7,912 bases of DNA from an uncultured bacterium (GTDB taxonomy: Bacteria > Patescibacteriota > Minisyncoccia > Phycocordibacterales > CAIZLB01): contig CALMYA010000039.1 in the NCBI GenBank assembly GCA_937873535.1, positions 1-7,912 of the forward strand, given 5' to 3'. The notes below the pieces were generated by a model that made no database searches, was not told the DNA's origin, and saw only the letters and a program-made list of their open reading frames with translations. Every line of letters begins with the position of its first letter. The first letter of the stretch is position 1. Made by a program: the position numbers and the translations under genes. Shown in pieces: positions 1 through 4,908 of this stretch.

Positions 1-68
1 TACTGAAGAAAGCATAAAGTTCACAAATAATTATCAACACGAAACCAAAATAGAAAAAGTACATTCAC

Positions 69-398
69 ATGAAATATCTAACAAACACAATACGAAATAC
101 GGAAAGGAACAGACAAGTGCAGCTTATGTTTTGGGCGCTCGTCTCGGCCATTGTCATTTGCGGCATCATGTACATTTATTTCGTGAATAAAACTGTTTGG
201 AATGTTGTTGCGCGTCAGAATGTTGAAACACATATTGCTACGCTCAACTCAAAGCTTTCAGATACAGAATTTCAATACATAAACTCGGTAAGTGGCATCA
301 CTATGGATACCGCAGTTAAGCTAGGCTTCATCTCAGCCGTCGACAATACGACATTTGTCGCTCGCGAAGAAATTGGCAAGAACGTCGCCATCAGATAA
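69..398 (+). CDS. FtsL-like small bitopic division protein
   Basis: Predicted 109-residue protein with a short basic cytoplasmic N-terminus (residues 1-19, several R/K/N), one hydrophobic membrane segment (about 20-39), and an extracytoplasmic part whose first portion (about 41-70) could form a coiled coil. This topology, the small size and the position directly before a class B penicillin-binding protein are what is expected of FtsL, which with FtsB/FtsQ recruits and activates FtsW-FtsI at the septum. FtsL sequences diverge too much for recognition by sequence alone, so the call rests on topology and neighbourhood. The gene ends 11 bases before ftsI, so the two are probably co-transcribed. 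No Shine-Dalgarno site is visible before ATG 69. It could instead be a generic single-pass membrane protein of the same operon. Confidence 0.65.
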   Translation: MKYLTNTIRNTERNRQVQLMFWALVSAIVICGIMYIYFVNKTVWNVVARQNVETHIATLNSKLSDTEFQYINSVSGITMDTAVKLGFISAVDNTTFVAREEIGKNVAIR

Positions 399-409
399 AC
401 TAGAGGGGA

Positions 410-2107
410 ATGAGCACCAGAATCCGAATCATATCGACGCTTATATTTCTTTTTGCGTGCCTTCTCTGCGCGAAGCTTTATTCGCTGCAAATTATTTACG
501 CCGGCGACTTTGCTGCGCGGGCCGACAGGCAGTACCAGCGTTCATCAACTTCGTTTGATCGCGGTACTATTTACTTTTCAGATAAAGACGGCCACCTCAT
601 TTCAGCAGCAACTCTTAAGAAGGGTTTTATATTAAGCATCAACCCTGCAACATTACAGAAAGCTACCAGTACCGAGGCGGTATTTGAAAAATTAAGCGCA
701 ATAATTACCGACCTCGACAAGGAAGATTTCTACGCGAGGGCGGCAAAAAAGAGTGATTCATATGAAGAGATTCGCAAGAACCTCGATGAAGCGCTCGGCA
801 CCCAAATTGCCGCGCTTAAAATACCCGGTGTAAGCCTTTATGAAGATAAATGGCGATATTACCCGGGCGGCACTTTGGCCTCGCATGTTCTCGGCTTCAT
901 GGCGTATAAAGGTGATGAATTGGCAGGGCGATACGGCCTTGAGCGTTCATACGACAGCGTTCTGACCCGAAACAGTAATGACGCCTATTCGAACTTCTTT
1001 GCCGAGCTCTTCTCTAATTTTAAAAAAGTAGGAACGGGGGGCTCGCTTGAAGGCGACATAGTAACTTCAATTGAGCCAAGAACGCAGGCGTATGTCGAGA
1101 ACACAATTAAAGATGTAGCGGCCACGTATTCTTCTGAGCAGGTGGGTGCAATAATCATGAACCCGCAAAACGGCGAAGTGTATGCAATGGCATTAACACC
1201 GACATTCGACCCTAATAATTTCAAGAAAGTCACAAACCCAGCACTGTTTAGAAACGACCTTGTAGAAAGCGTATACGAAATGGGTTCTATTATTAAACCT
1301 TTAACTTTTTCAGCCGGTTTTGATTTAGACAAGATAACTGCCACCACAACATATAATGACAAAGGCTCAATTACTTCGAACAATCGCACTATTTGGAACT
1401 TCGACAAAAAGGCCAGGGGAGTCATCACACTTCAGGAAGCCCTTTCAAAATCGTTGAACACTGGCCCAGCGTATGTTCTCAGTAAAATTGGCAATGAGGC
1501 TCTTGCCAGATACTTTAAAAGTTTCGGTGTTGGTGACAAGACGCACATAGATCTGCCAAACGAGGCTATGGGCCTTACCGACAACCTGAAGAGCCCGCGC
1601 GACATTGAATATATAACGGCATCGTTCGGGCAGGGTGTAGCCTTTACACCGGTTGAGGTTATTCGCGCCTTTTCGGCCATCGCAAATAACGGAATGATGG
1701 TGACGCCGCATGTGGTACGCGATGTTCAGTACCGTGTTGGCGTTTCAAAAGCCCCTTCGTTCCCGCCTCCGGTGCAGGTTATAAAACAAAGTTCGGCGCA
1801 AGGCATTATGAATATGATGGTCTACAACGTCGACCACGCGCTTCTCGACGGCAAGGCTATGAACCCGCATTACAGCGTTGCAGCCAAAACGGGCACAGCC
1901 CAGATGGCACTTAACGGCAAATATGAAGAAGACCGCTTCCTCCACTCGTTCATAGGCTTTTTGCCGGCAAACAATCCGAAGTTTCTTGTCTTTATGTTTA
2001 CGGTTAACCCGCGGGGGGTAAGTTATGCTTCGGAGACATTAGCGAAGCCGTTTATTGAGTTGACGAAGTTCTTAATCAACTACTATCAAGTTCCGCCTGA
2101 TCGATAG
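410..2107 (+). CDS. ftsI: Class B penicillin-binding protein (FtsI/PBP2-like transpeptidase)
   Basis: This 565-residue D,D-transpeptidase cross-links septal peptidoglycan; it is anchored in the membrane with its catalytic domain outside. Visible parts: an N-terminal membrane anchor (about 7-25), a dimerisation/pedestal region opening with an FDRGTIY motif (about 49-55), and a C-terminal transpeptidase domain from about residue 225. All three active-site motifs are present: S293-I-I-K296 (acylated serine), S348-L-N350 and K493-T-G495. The length is normal for FtsI, and no PASTA domains follow. The ATG at 410 is preceded by GAGGGG (403-408), closer than usual but the best site available, and it keeps the membrane anchor. 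The FtsL-like gene upstream supports FtsI (septal) over an elongation-type PBP2, though sequence alone does not fully separate them. The stop is TAG. Confidence 0.93.
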   Translation: MSTRIRIISTLIFLFACLLCAKLYSLQIIYAGDFAARADRQYQRSSTSFDRGTIYFSDKDGHLISAATLKKGFILSINPATLQKATSTEAVFEKLSAIITDLDKEDFYARAAKKSDSYEEIRKNLDEALGTQIAALKIPGVSLYEDKWRYYPGGTLASHVLGFMAYKGDELAGRYGLERSYDSVLTRNSNDAYSNFFAELFSNFKKVGTGGSLEGDIVTSIEPRTQAYVENTIKDVAATYSSEQVGAIIMNPQNGEVYAMALTPTFDPNNFKKVTNPALFRNDLVESVYEMGSIIKPLTFSAGFDLDKITATTTYNDKGSITSNNRTIWNFDKKARGVITLQEALSKSLNTGPAYVLSKIGNEALARYFKSFGVGDKTHIDLPNEAMGLTDNLKSPRDIEYITASFGQGVAFTPVEVIRAFSAIANNGMMVTPHVVRDVQYRVGVSKAPSFPPPVQVIKQSSAQGIMNMMVYNVDHALLDGKAMNPHYSVAAKTGTAQMALNGKYEEDRFLHSFIGFLPANNPKFLVFMFTVNPRGVSYASETLAKPFIELTKFLINYYQVPPDR

Positions 2108-2161
2108 AGGAGGGCAGCAAAACGGCTTCTTTCGGCATCTTTTATTTAAGGCAAAAATGTG

Positions 2162-2167
2162 TAGAAT
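2162..2167 (+). promoter_or_regulatory. Putative -10 box for tRNA-Glu
   Basis: TAGAAT lies 12 bases before the mature tRNA 5' end, which would give a start near 2174 and a very short 5' leader. No good -35 box is visible at 16-18 bases upstream, so this is a moderate call. The tRNA could also be reached by read-through from ftsI, since no clear terminator lies between them. Confidence 0.4.
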
Positions 2168-2179
2168 GGTCTAGTAAAT

Positions 2180-2251
2180 GGCCCTATCGTCTAACGGTTA
2201 GGACGAAGCCTTCTCAAGGCTTAAATCAGAGTTCGATTCTCTGTAGGGTCA
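2180..2251 (+). tRNA. tRNA-Glu (anticodon CTC)
   Basis: A full cloverleaf can be drawn. The acceptor is GGCCCTA paired with TAGGGTC (one G-T pair at 2:71). The D stem is GTCT/GGAC with loop AACGGTTA, the anticodon stem AAGCC/GGCTT with loop TTCTCAA, the variable region AAAT, and the T stem CAGAG/CTCTG with loop TTCGATT. The discriminator is A2251. The anticodon at 2213-2215 is CTC, which reads GAG (Glu). The T11-A24 pair and the GTCTA...GGAC form of the D arm fit glutamate tRNAs. CCA is not encoded directly after the discriminator: the bases are CACCA, with CCA shifted by two, so CCA is probably added by the nucleotidyltransferase. The 3' end is copied in inverted form just downstream. Confidence 0.95.
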
Positions 2252-2420
2252 CACCATAAGTGAGCGGCAGCGAACAAAAAATAGCGTGACCCTAAGCAAG
2301 CAAATTTATTTGCTTGCGTCAGAGAATCGAAAGGGTTCTCCCATATTTTTGAGCATTGAGCTTTGCGAAATGCGAGAAAATGGGAAACCCGTACTGGCCC
2401 TGTAAGGGCCGATTCTCTGT
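2232..2420. repeat. tRNA-3'-end-derived inverted and direct repeats with nested hairpins
   Basis: Bases 2232-2252 (T arm plus 3' acceptor strand of the tRNA and one base beyond) recur in perfect inverted form, split in two: 2286-2294 (GTGACCCTA) and 2320-2331 (CAGAGAATCGAA). The 25-base split (2295-2319) holds a perfect 10-bp palindromic hairpin, GCAAGCAAAT (2296-2305) with ATTTGCTTGC (2308-2317). Next comes a nested hairpin: GGGTT 2333-2337 with AACCC 2386-2390, CCCA 2340-2343 with TGGG 2381-2384, and GCATT 2353-2357 with AATGC 2369-2373. Then follows a tight hairpin GGCCCT (2396-2401)/AGGGCC (2405-2410), whose first arm equals the tRNA 5' end. Finally there is a direct third copy of the T-arm piece, CGATTCTCTGT, at 2410-2420 (also at 2234-2244). 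It carries no protein gene. It may be a small non-autonomous element or a duplicated and rearranged tRNA end. Confidence 0.8.
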
Positions 2421-2422
2421 TG

Positions 2423-2431
2423 TGATATAAT
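2423..2431 (+). promoter_or_regulatory. Extended -10 promoter (TGATATAAT), leaderless type
   Basis: TG-A-TATAAT is a perfect extended -10 element. The box ends six bases before ATG 2438, so the usual start seven bases downstream falls on or next to the A of the start codon, implying a leaderless mRNA. No -35 match is seen, which extended -10 promoters do not need. The same nine bases recur before rmuC at 5361-5369. Confidence 0.7.
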
Positions 2432-2437
2432 TTAGTT

Positions 2438-2776
2438 ATGGATACAACACAAAAGCCTGAGCCCTCTCTATTAAAAAGTTTTGCCATAATAATTGGAGAT
2501 TTTTTTCTGCTTGGTTTATCTTTTGTGGTGATTATTATTTCAAATCTTAAGTATATGTGCTTTGGTGCCGGTATGCCTCCTCTCTGGGCTTCATTTGCTC
2601 AGTATGTGTTTATAATGGCGGTGATTGGATTCATCTTTTTTATTCCATTTACAGCCACAAAAGGCAATGAAGGAAAGAAAATGATGTTTTGGGTGCGTAT
2701 CGTATACCTAGTTATTTGGATAATATATCTAATGAGTATCGCGGCTACACCTGCTTTACCTGGTGGCTCTTGCTAG
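2438..2776 (+). CDS. Small three-helix membrane protein, unknown function
   Basis: I do not recognise a family. This 112-residue protein has three hydrophobic segments, about 13-36, 50-72 and 84-102. A charged loop (about 75-82, KGNEGKK) separates the second and third, and the tail contains Pro, Gly and a terminal Cys. By the positive-inside rule the charged loop is probably cytoplasmic, as is the weakly basic region before helix 1 only if there are three or more passes, so the topology is uncertain. The start at ATG 2438 is supported by an extended -10 box directly upstream and no Shine-Dalgarno site. It is read alone or with the DUF2200 gene 23 bases downstream. Its promoter abuts the tRNA-derived repeat structure. 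Confidence 0.75.
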   Translation: MDTTQKPEPSLLKSFAIIIGDFFLLGLSFVVIIISNLKYMCFGAGMPPLWASFAQYVFIMAVIGFIFFIPFTATKGNEGKKMMFWVRIVYLVIWIIYLMSIAATPALPGGSC

Positions 2777-2799
2777 TATAGGTTTATACCGCCATAAAT

Positions 2800-3183
2800 A
2801 TGAAAACCACTACAAATAAAACAAAGAACAAAGCAAAAACACCTCGAATCTACGCCATGCCTGTTGCTGTCGTCTATCCCTTATATATTACGAAAGTGAA
2901 GAAAAAAGGCCGCACAAAAAAAGATGTTGATGAAGTCATATGCTGGCTGACAGGTTACACCCAGAAAAAACTGGAAGCGCAGCTCAAAAAAGAGACAGAC
3001 TTTGAAACCTTCTTTGCTGAAGCTCCAAAATTAAACCCGTTACGAAAACTAATTAAGGGTGTAATCTGCGGTATACGGGTGGAAGACATTAAGGAGCCGA
3101 CAATGCAGGCTATACGCTATTTGGATAAGCTTGTCGACGAATTGGCGAAGGGCAGGGCAATGGAGAAGATTTTGCGGAAGTAG
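2800..3183 (+). CDS. DUF2200 family protein
   Basis: This 127-residue protein matches the pattern I recall for the DUF2200 family. It shows RIYAMPVAVVYPLYITK near residues 16-32, KKGRTKKDVDEVICWLTGY (about 35-53), a TDFETFFAEAPKLNP block (about 66-80), and a C-terminal block with RVEDIKEP, IRYLDKLVDELAKG and MEKILRK. Family members are small, soluble and scattered across Firmicutes, Bacteroidetes and other phyla, and no biochemical function is known to me. The length is normal and the domain is complete; the first 15 residues form a basic low-complexity extension. No Shine-Dalgarno site precedes ATG 2800. A possible -10 (TATACC, 2785-2790) again lies very close to the start. The patchy distribution is compatible with horizontal transfer, which the sequence here does not prove. 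Confidence 0.88.
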   Translation: MKTTTNKTKNKAKTPRIYAMPVAVVYPLYITKVKKKGRTKKDVDEVICWLTGYTQKKLEAQLKKETDFETFFAEAPKLNPLRKLIKGVICGIRVEDIKEPTMQAIRYLDKLVDELAKGRAMEKILRK

Positions 3184-3197
3184 CGTGAATATAACGC

Positions 3198-3227
3198 TTG
3201 ACACACTTGGTAGCGAAAGTATATGAT
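3198..3227 (+). promoter_or_regulatory. Strong sigma70-type promoter (TTGACA-18-TATGAT)
   Basis: A perfect -35 box TTGACA (3198-3203) is followed after 18 bases by TATGAT (3222-3227), five of six matching the -10 consensus. The expected start is near 3234. No gene on the plus strand follows; a terminator hairpin begins 13 bases later. This is the best-matching two-box promoter in the window. Confidence 0.6.
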
Positions 3228-3233
3228 ATCTGT

Positions 3234-3290
3234 ATCACCTCGAATTGCTCCTGTTGCGGTTCCGTCCGCAATGGGGGCTTTTCATTTATT
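3234..3290 (+). ncRNA. Candidate short RNA, antisense to the NYN gene's 3' end
   Basis: The promoter at 3198-3227 would start a transcript near 3234, and the hairpin at 3247-3278 with its T-rich tail would end it near 3285-3293, giving a product of about 55 bases. Its last bases are complementary to the final codons and stop (TGA at 3282-3284, read on the minus strand) of the convergent NYN gene. It may be a true small RNA, or simply a promoter whose read-through makes antisense RNA over the NYN gene. No known RNA family is recognised. Confidence 0.35.
3247..3282 (+). terminator. Intrinsic terminator with symmetric internal loop
   Basis: GCTCC (3247-3251) pairs with GGGGC (3274-3278, one G-T pair), and TTGCGG (3254-3259) pairs with CCGCAA (3266-3271). 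The two helices are separated by a TG/TG internal loop and capped by TTCCGT. TTTT and then a longer T-rich run (CATTTATTTTTTT) follow. It would end transcripts coming from the DUF2200 gene or from the promoter at 3198-3227. The T run lies within the last codons of the convergent NYN gene. Confidence 0.75.
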
Positions 3291-3779
3291 TTTTTCAATT
3301 ATGCCCCTAATTTCCGGCAAAAAAGTGATTTTTGATGAAAGTCTTTTTATAAGGCTTGAGCATTTGTTTTTCCCTCTAGGGCTTAGTACTAATTCTAGTT
3401 TGCTTCGTTCCTGCAGGAATTTTACCAAACAGCCAAAGTCGCCGTCACTGGATACAATAATCATCTTTTCAAAGTTGCTTTCGTAGTAGTCTCTTACCGC
3501 CTGCAGCACCAATTCAGCGTCACAGTTTCCTTTTATTCTGCCATTCCCGTCAGGTAAAGTCGGCTTAAATATCAGAGTATAGCCGCATTCCTGAAATTTT
3601 CTGTACCTCTCTTCGTTACCCGGAACATATCCAATGAATATGTAGGCAATATTTACTCCCAATTTTTCCTTTAGATATACGCGGAATCGTTTATAGTCGA
3701 TATTAAAACCCTCAGCTTCACAGCCTTTATGAAGGTTTGTATTATCAATATAGGCCACATTTCTTAGTTCCCTTAGCAT
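3282..3779 (-). CDS. NYN domain protein (PIN-like, LabA/DUF88 type)
   Basis: This 165-residue protein consists of little more than one NYN domain, a PIN-like fold whose members are known or suspected metal-dependent ribonucleases. The conserved acidic pattern is visible: D12 in AYIDNTNLH (with N13 and N15), D87 in the KGNCDAEL block, and D112/D114 in SSDGDFG, followed by a helix LVKFLQE. These are the usual metal ligands, so the enzyme looks catalytically intact. No extra RNA-binding or OST-HTH domain follows. A -10-like TATGAT (read on the minus strand, 3791-3796) sits 11 bases before ATG 3779, and no Shine-Dalgarno site is present. The gene faces DUF2200, and its 3' end overlaps a plus-strand terminator. 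Its partner or substrate is unknown; single-domain NYN proteins also occur in toxin-like settings, but no antitoxin is seen here. Confidence 0.88.
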   Translation of the reverse strand: MLRELRNVAYIDNTNLHKGCEAEGFNIDYKRFRVYLKEKLGVNIAYIFIGYVPGNEERYRKFQECGYTLIFKPTLPDGNGRIKGNCDAELVLQAVRDYYESNFEKMIIVSSDGDFGCLVKFLQERSKLELVLSPRGKNKCSSLIKRLSSKITFLPEIRGIIEKNK

Positions 3780-3790
3780 TACAGATGCAA

Positions 3791-3796
3791 ATCATA
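3791..3796 (-). promoter_or_regulatory. Putative -10 box for the NYN gene
   Basis: TATGAT on the minus strand lies 11 bases before the start codon, predicting a leader of only about five bases. No convincing -35 box is seen at the expected distance. It fits the short-leader habit of other promoters in the window. Confidence 0.4.
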
Positions 3797-3999
3797 CCGT
3801 TATGAGTTAAAGTCCTGTTAAAATAATTTTAAAGATTTTATGAATTTATTTAAATAAAACCTAATATAAAGCCCATACAGGAAAAAATTGGACATCTAAA
3901 ATATTTTCTATTCTAATAATTTAAATGCAATTATTTCGGTAAGCGATTGAAAGGTGCACCGTCTCTATATACGTAAGCTTACCGAACCCTTATCAACTA

Positions 4000-4005
4000 T
4001 ATAAT
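4000..4005 (+). promoter_or_regulatory. -10 box TATAAT before the candidate ncRNA
   Basis: A perfect TATAAT with an expected start near 4012. The -35 region (about 3977-3983) has only a weak match and overlaps an inverted-repeat arm, which leaves room for control by a protein. The box sits at the boundary between AT-rich DNA and a GC-richer block ending in a terminator. Confidence 0.5.
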
Positions 4006-4011
4006 ATTGAG

Positions 4012-4153
4012 GAATGTCCAAGTGTCACGGCCCGATGAGTACGACTAATTATCGCGTTCTGACCGCCACGACCGAACATACCCACGTATAAGCATAATAG
4101 GGAAACGTAAGCTGAAGAGATGCACCCGGCTATTGATCCGGGTGTTTCTTTTT
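4012..4153 (+). ncRNA. Candidate structured non-coding RNA, unknown family
   Basis: A GC-richer block of about 140 bases lies between a TATAAT box and a clear intrinsic terminator (4123-4153), with no supported reading frame on either strand. Possible pairings include GG-A-ATGT (4011-4017) with ACAT-A-CC (4076-4082) across one mismatch, CGAT with ATCG inside, and the terminator stem. It begins with GAGGAATGTCC, which resembles the conserved 5' block of RNase P RNA, but the rest of that RNA is missing. I recognise no SRP, tmRNA, 6S, riboswitch or tracrRNA signature. Nine bases (ACGTAAGCT) occur both upstream (3971-3979) and inside (4105-4113). The transcript is inferred from its boundary signals only. 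Confidence 0.45.
4123..4153 (+). terminator. Intrinsic terminator of the candidate ncRNA
   Basis: A perfect 7-bp stem, CACCCGG (4123-4129) with CCGGGTG (4138-4144), has an eight-base loop and is followed by TTTCTTTTT. This is a textbook rho-independent terminator on the plus strand. Because no plus-strand protein gene precedes it, it is the main reason to suspect an RNA gene upstream. Confidence 0.85.
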
Positions 4154-4212
4154 GTGTTTTTTATAAATAAAGTTGTTTCAAAAATGCAGGCTGCCGAATA
4201 AAATGAAAAACG

Positions 4213-4266
4213 AAACCCCGGCCTCAGCACGCAACAATGATGTGCATGCCGTAGGCACGGGGTTTT
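4213..4266. terminator. Long nested hairpin, probable bidirectional terminator
   Basis: AAACCCCG (4213-4220) pairs with CGGGGTTT (4258-4265). Inside it, GCCT pairs with AGGC and GCAC with GTGC, making one long interrupted hairpin. On the minus strand the stem is followed by GGGGTTTCGTTTTTC, so it can terminate the yqeY-side operon after the stop at 4294. On the plus strand it is followed by TTTTGG, a weaker T run. Confidence 0.7.
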
Positions 4267-4293
4267 GGTCGCTTATTGTCTGGTAAAGAAGTT

Positions 4294-4521
4294 TCAGCGA
4301 AGCATTCCCAGGAAGTCGCTTTGTGAACGAGGGCCATCTGAAGCATCAATGGTGAAGCTAGTCCAGCAGTGTGGAGGTGCTGGTTTCTGTTGCGGTGCCA
4401 CAGAGGGAAGCTGCGGTTTCTGGCCTTTGGCTTCCAGCGCTTCATCAATTCTCTCATCATTTCTGGAATCCCAGTCAGAGTACCAGTCGGAACCTTTCCT
4501 TTTTGCTTTTTTATCTGGCAT
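4294..4521 (-). CDS. Small charged hypothetical protein (75 aa)
   Basis: Not recognised. It has a lysine/arginine-rich start (PDKKAKRKG), an acidic tryptophan-containing stretch (SDWYSDWDSRNDERIDEALEA, about 11-31), a Gln/Pro-rich linker (about 34-50) and a tail ending DFLGMLR. No membrane segment or signal peptide is visible; much of it is probably disordered. It is preferred over an overlapping frame on the same strand (TTG start at 4526) and a plus-strand frame because of its coherent hydrophilic composition and ATG start. No Shine-Dalgarno site precedes it; a minus-strand TATAAT at 4591-4596 would give a leader of roughly 60 bases. A terminator hairpin lies 27 bases after its TGA. It resembles the next upstream gene in style: small, acidic, with Trp and a Phe-Leu-Arg tail. 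Confidence 0.5.
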   Translation of the reverse strand: MPDKKAKRKGSDWYSDWDSRNDERIDEALEAKGQKPQLPSVAPQQKPAPPHCWTSFTIDASDGPRSQSDFLGMLR

Positions 4522-4590
4522 GACAAATGGTGCGGGGTTGTTGGTTTGTGTTGAAAACCCGCTCCTTTCTGAAGCTTATTGTGCCACTAT

Positions 4591-4596
4591 ATTATA
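4591..4596 (-). promoter_or_regulatory. Putative -10 box for the 75-aa gene
   Basis: TATAAT read on the minus strand, between the two small charged genes. The predicted start is near 4584, leaving a leader of about 60 bases that includes AAAGGAG, which is too far from the ATG to be its ribosome site. No clear -35 box is seen. Confidence 0.35.
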
Positions 4597-4607
4597 TTAA
4601 TCACAAG

Positions 4608-4892
4608 TTACTCTGAGGTTTCTCGGAGGCTTTGAAAAAAATTCTTTCTGTCTTCGTCGCTCAAAAAACCTGATTGTTCGTCGTCATCCGTGCCTTCAGA
4701 AGCAGCTGCGTCGTTGCTCATCGCAGAAGAGTTCATAGGCTTTCCTTTAATTGCAGGTCTTCTTGCTTCTTCTTCCTGAAATTTTTTCCACTTTTCATTT
4801 TCGTCATATGCATCATCTTGGCTTTGTTCCCAACGCTTCTGCGCATCCATCCCACCCGTGACATTTCCTGATGATTTAGTGCCTTCAAACAT
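4608..4892 (-). CDS. Small acidic hypothetical protein (94 aa)
   Basis: Not recognised. The 94 residues are strongly hydrophilic: a Gly/Ser/Thr-rich start, a central charged stretch likely to be helical (DAQKRWEQSQDDAYDENEKW, about 16-35, then KKFQEEEARR), a Ser/Ala-rich linker, an acidic run (TDDDEQ) and a tail SDEDRKNFFQSLRETSE. No membrane segment is present. The frame could start 11 codons earlier at 4925, but that would overlap the yqeY end. ATG 4892 lies 16 bases after the yqeY stop, so co-transcription with yqeY is likely. No Shine-Dalgarno site is visible. The function cannot be read from the sequence; an adaptor-like or disordered protein is plausible. Confidence 0.6.
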   Translation of the reverse strand: MFEGTKSSGNVTGGMDAQKRWEQSQDDAYDENEKWKKFQEEEARRPAIKGKPMNSSAMSNDAAASEGTDDDEQSGFLSDEDRKNFFQSLRETSE

Positions 4893-4908
4893 ATTGTATA
4901 AAATAAGA

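Larger units (their letters stand above)
3780..4011. other. AT-rich intergenic stretch with nested inverted repeats
   Basis: No protein gene is supported here. The left half (about 3818-3935) is very AT-rich. TTCGGTAAGC (3935-3944) and GCTTACCGAA (3977-3986) form a perfect 10-bp inverted repeat around a 32-base loop that contains the palindrome GGTGCACC (3953-3960). An outer pair, TTGGACAT (3888-3895) and ATGTCCAA (4014-4021), brackets it. The right arm of the 10-bp repeat lies about where the -35 region of the promoter at 4000-4005 would be, so it could act as an operator. Alternatively the whole stretch could be part of a longer structured RNA. Confidence 0.55.

Noticed and set aside
1..17. 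Possible 3' end of an upstream gene (frame 3 reads LKKA then TAA at 15-17), perhaps rsmH of the division cluster
   Set aside because: Four codons are too few to support a call, and another frame is also open at the window edge.
32..41. TTATCAACA, one mismatch from a DnaA box, and TTATCAACT near 3990
   Set aside because: Single isolated matches with no cluster and no origin-type genes nearby; no origin is claimed.
985..1711. Several minus-strand frames inside ftsI
   Set aside because: They are shadows opposite a gene with all transpeptidase motifs intact.
3223..3486. Plus-strand frame of 87 codons over the NYN gene
   Set aside because: It lies opposite a clear NYN domain and includes a terminator hairpin.
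4010..4020. GAGGAATGTCC resembles the conserved 5' block of RNase P RNA
   Set aside because: The other conserved RNase P blocks are missing and the transcript would be far too short.
4031..4080. Hammerhead-like pieces (CCGATGAG and CCGAAC)
   Set aside because: The core is not intact: CUGAUGA is altered, no GAAA is in the right place, and the three stems could not be drawn.
4224..4526. Minus-strand frame of 100 codons with a TTG start
   Set aside because: It overlaps the better 75-aa frame, runs into the terminator hairpin, and has shadow-like composition.
4265..4600. Plus-strand reading frame of 111 codons
   Set aside because: It is antisense to the more credible 75-aa minus-strand gene, has Cys/Ser-rich shadow-like composition, and starts within a few bases of a terminator.
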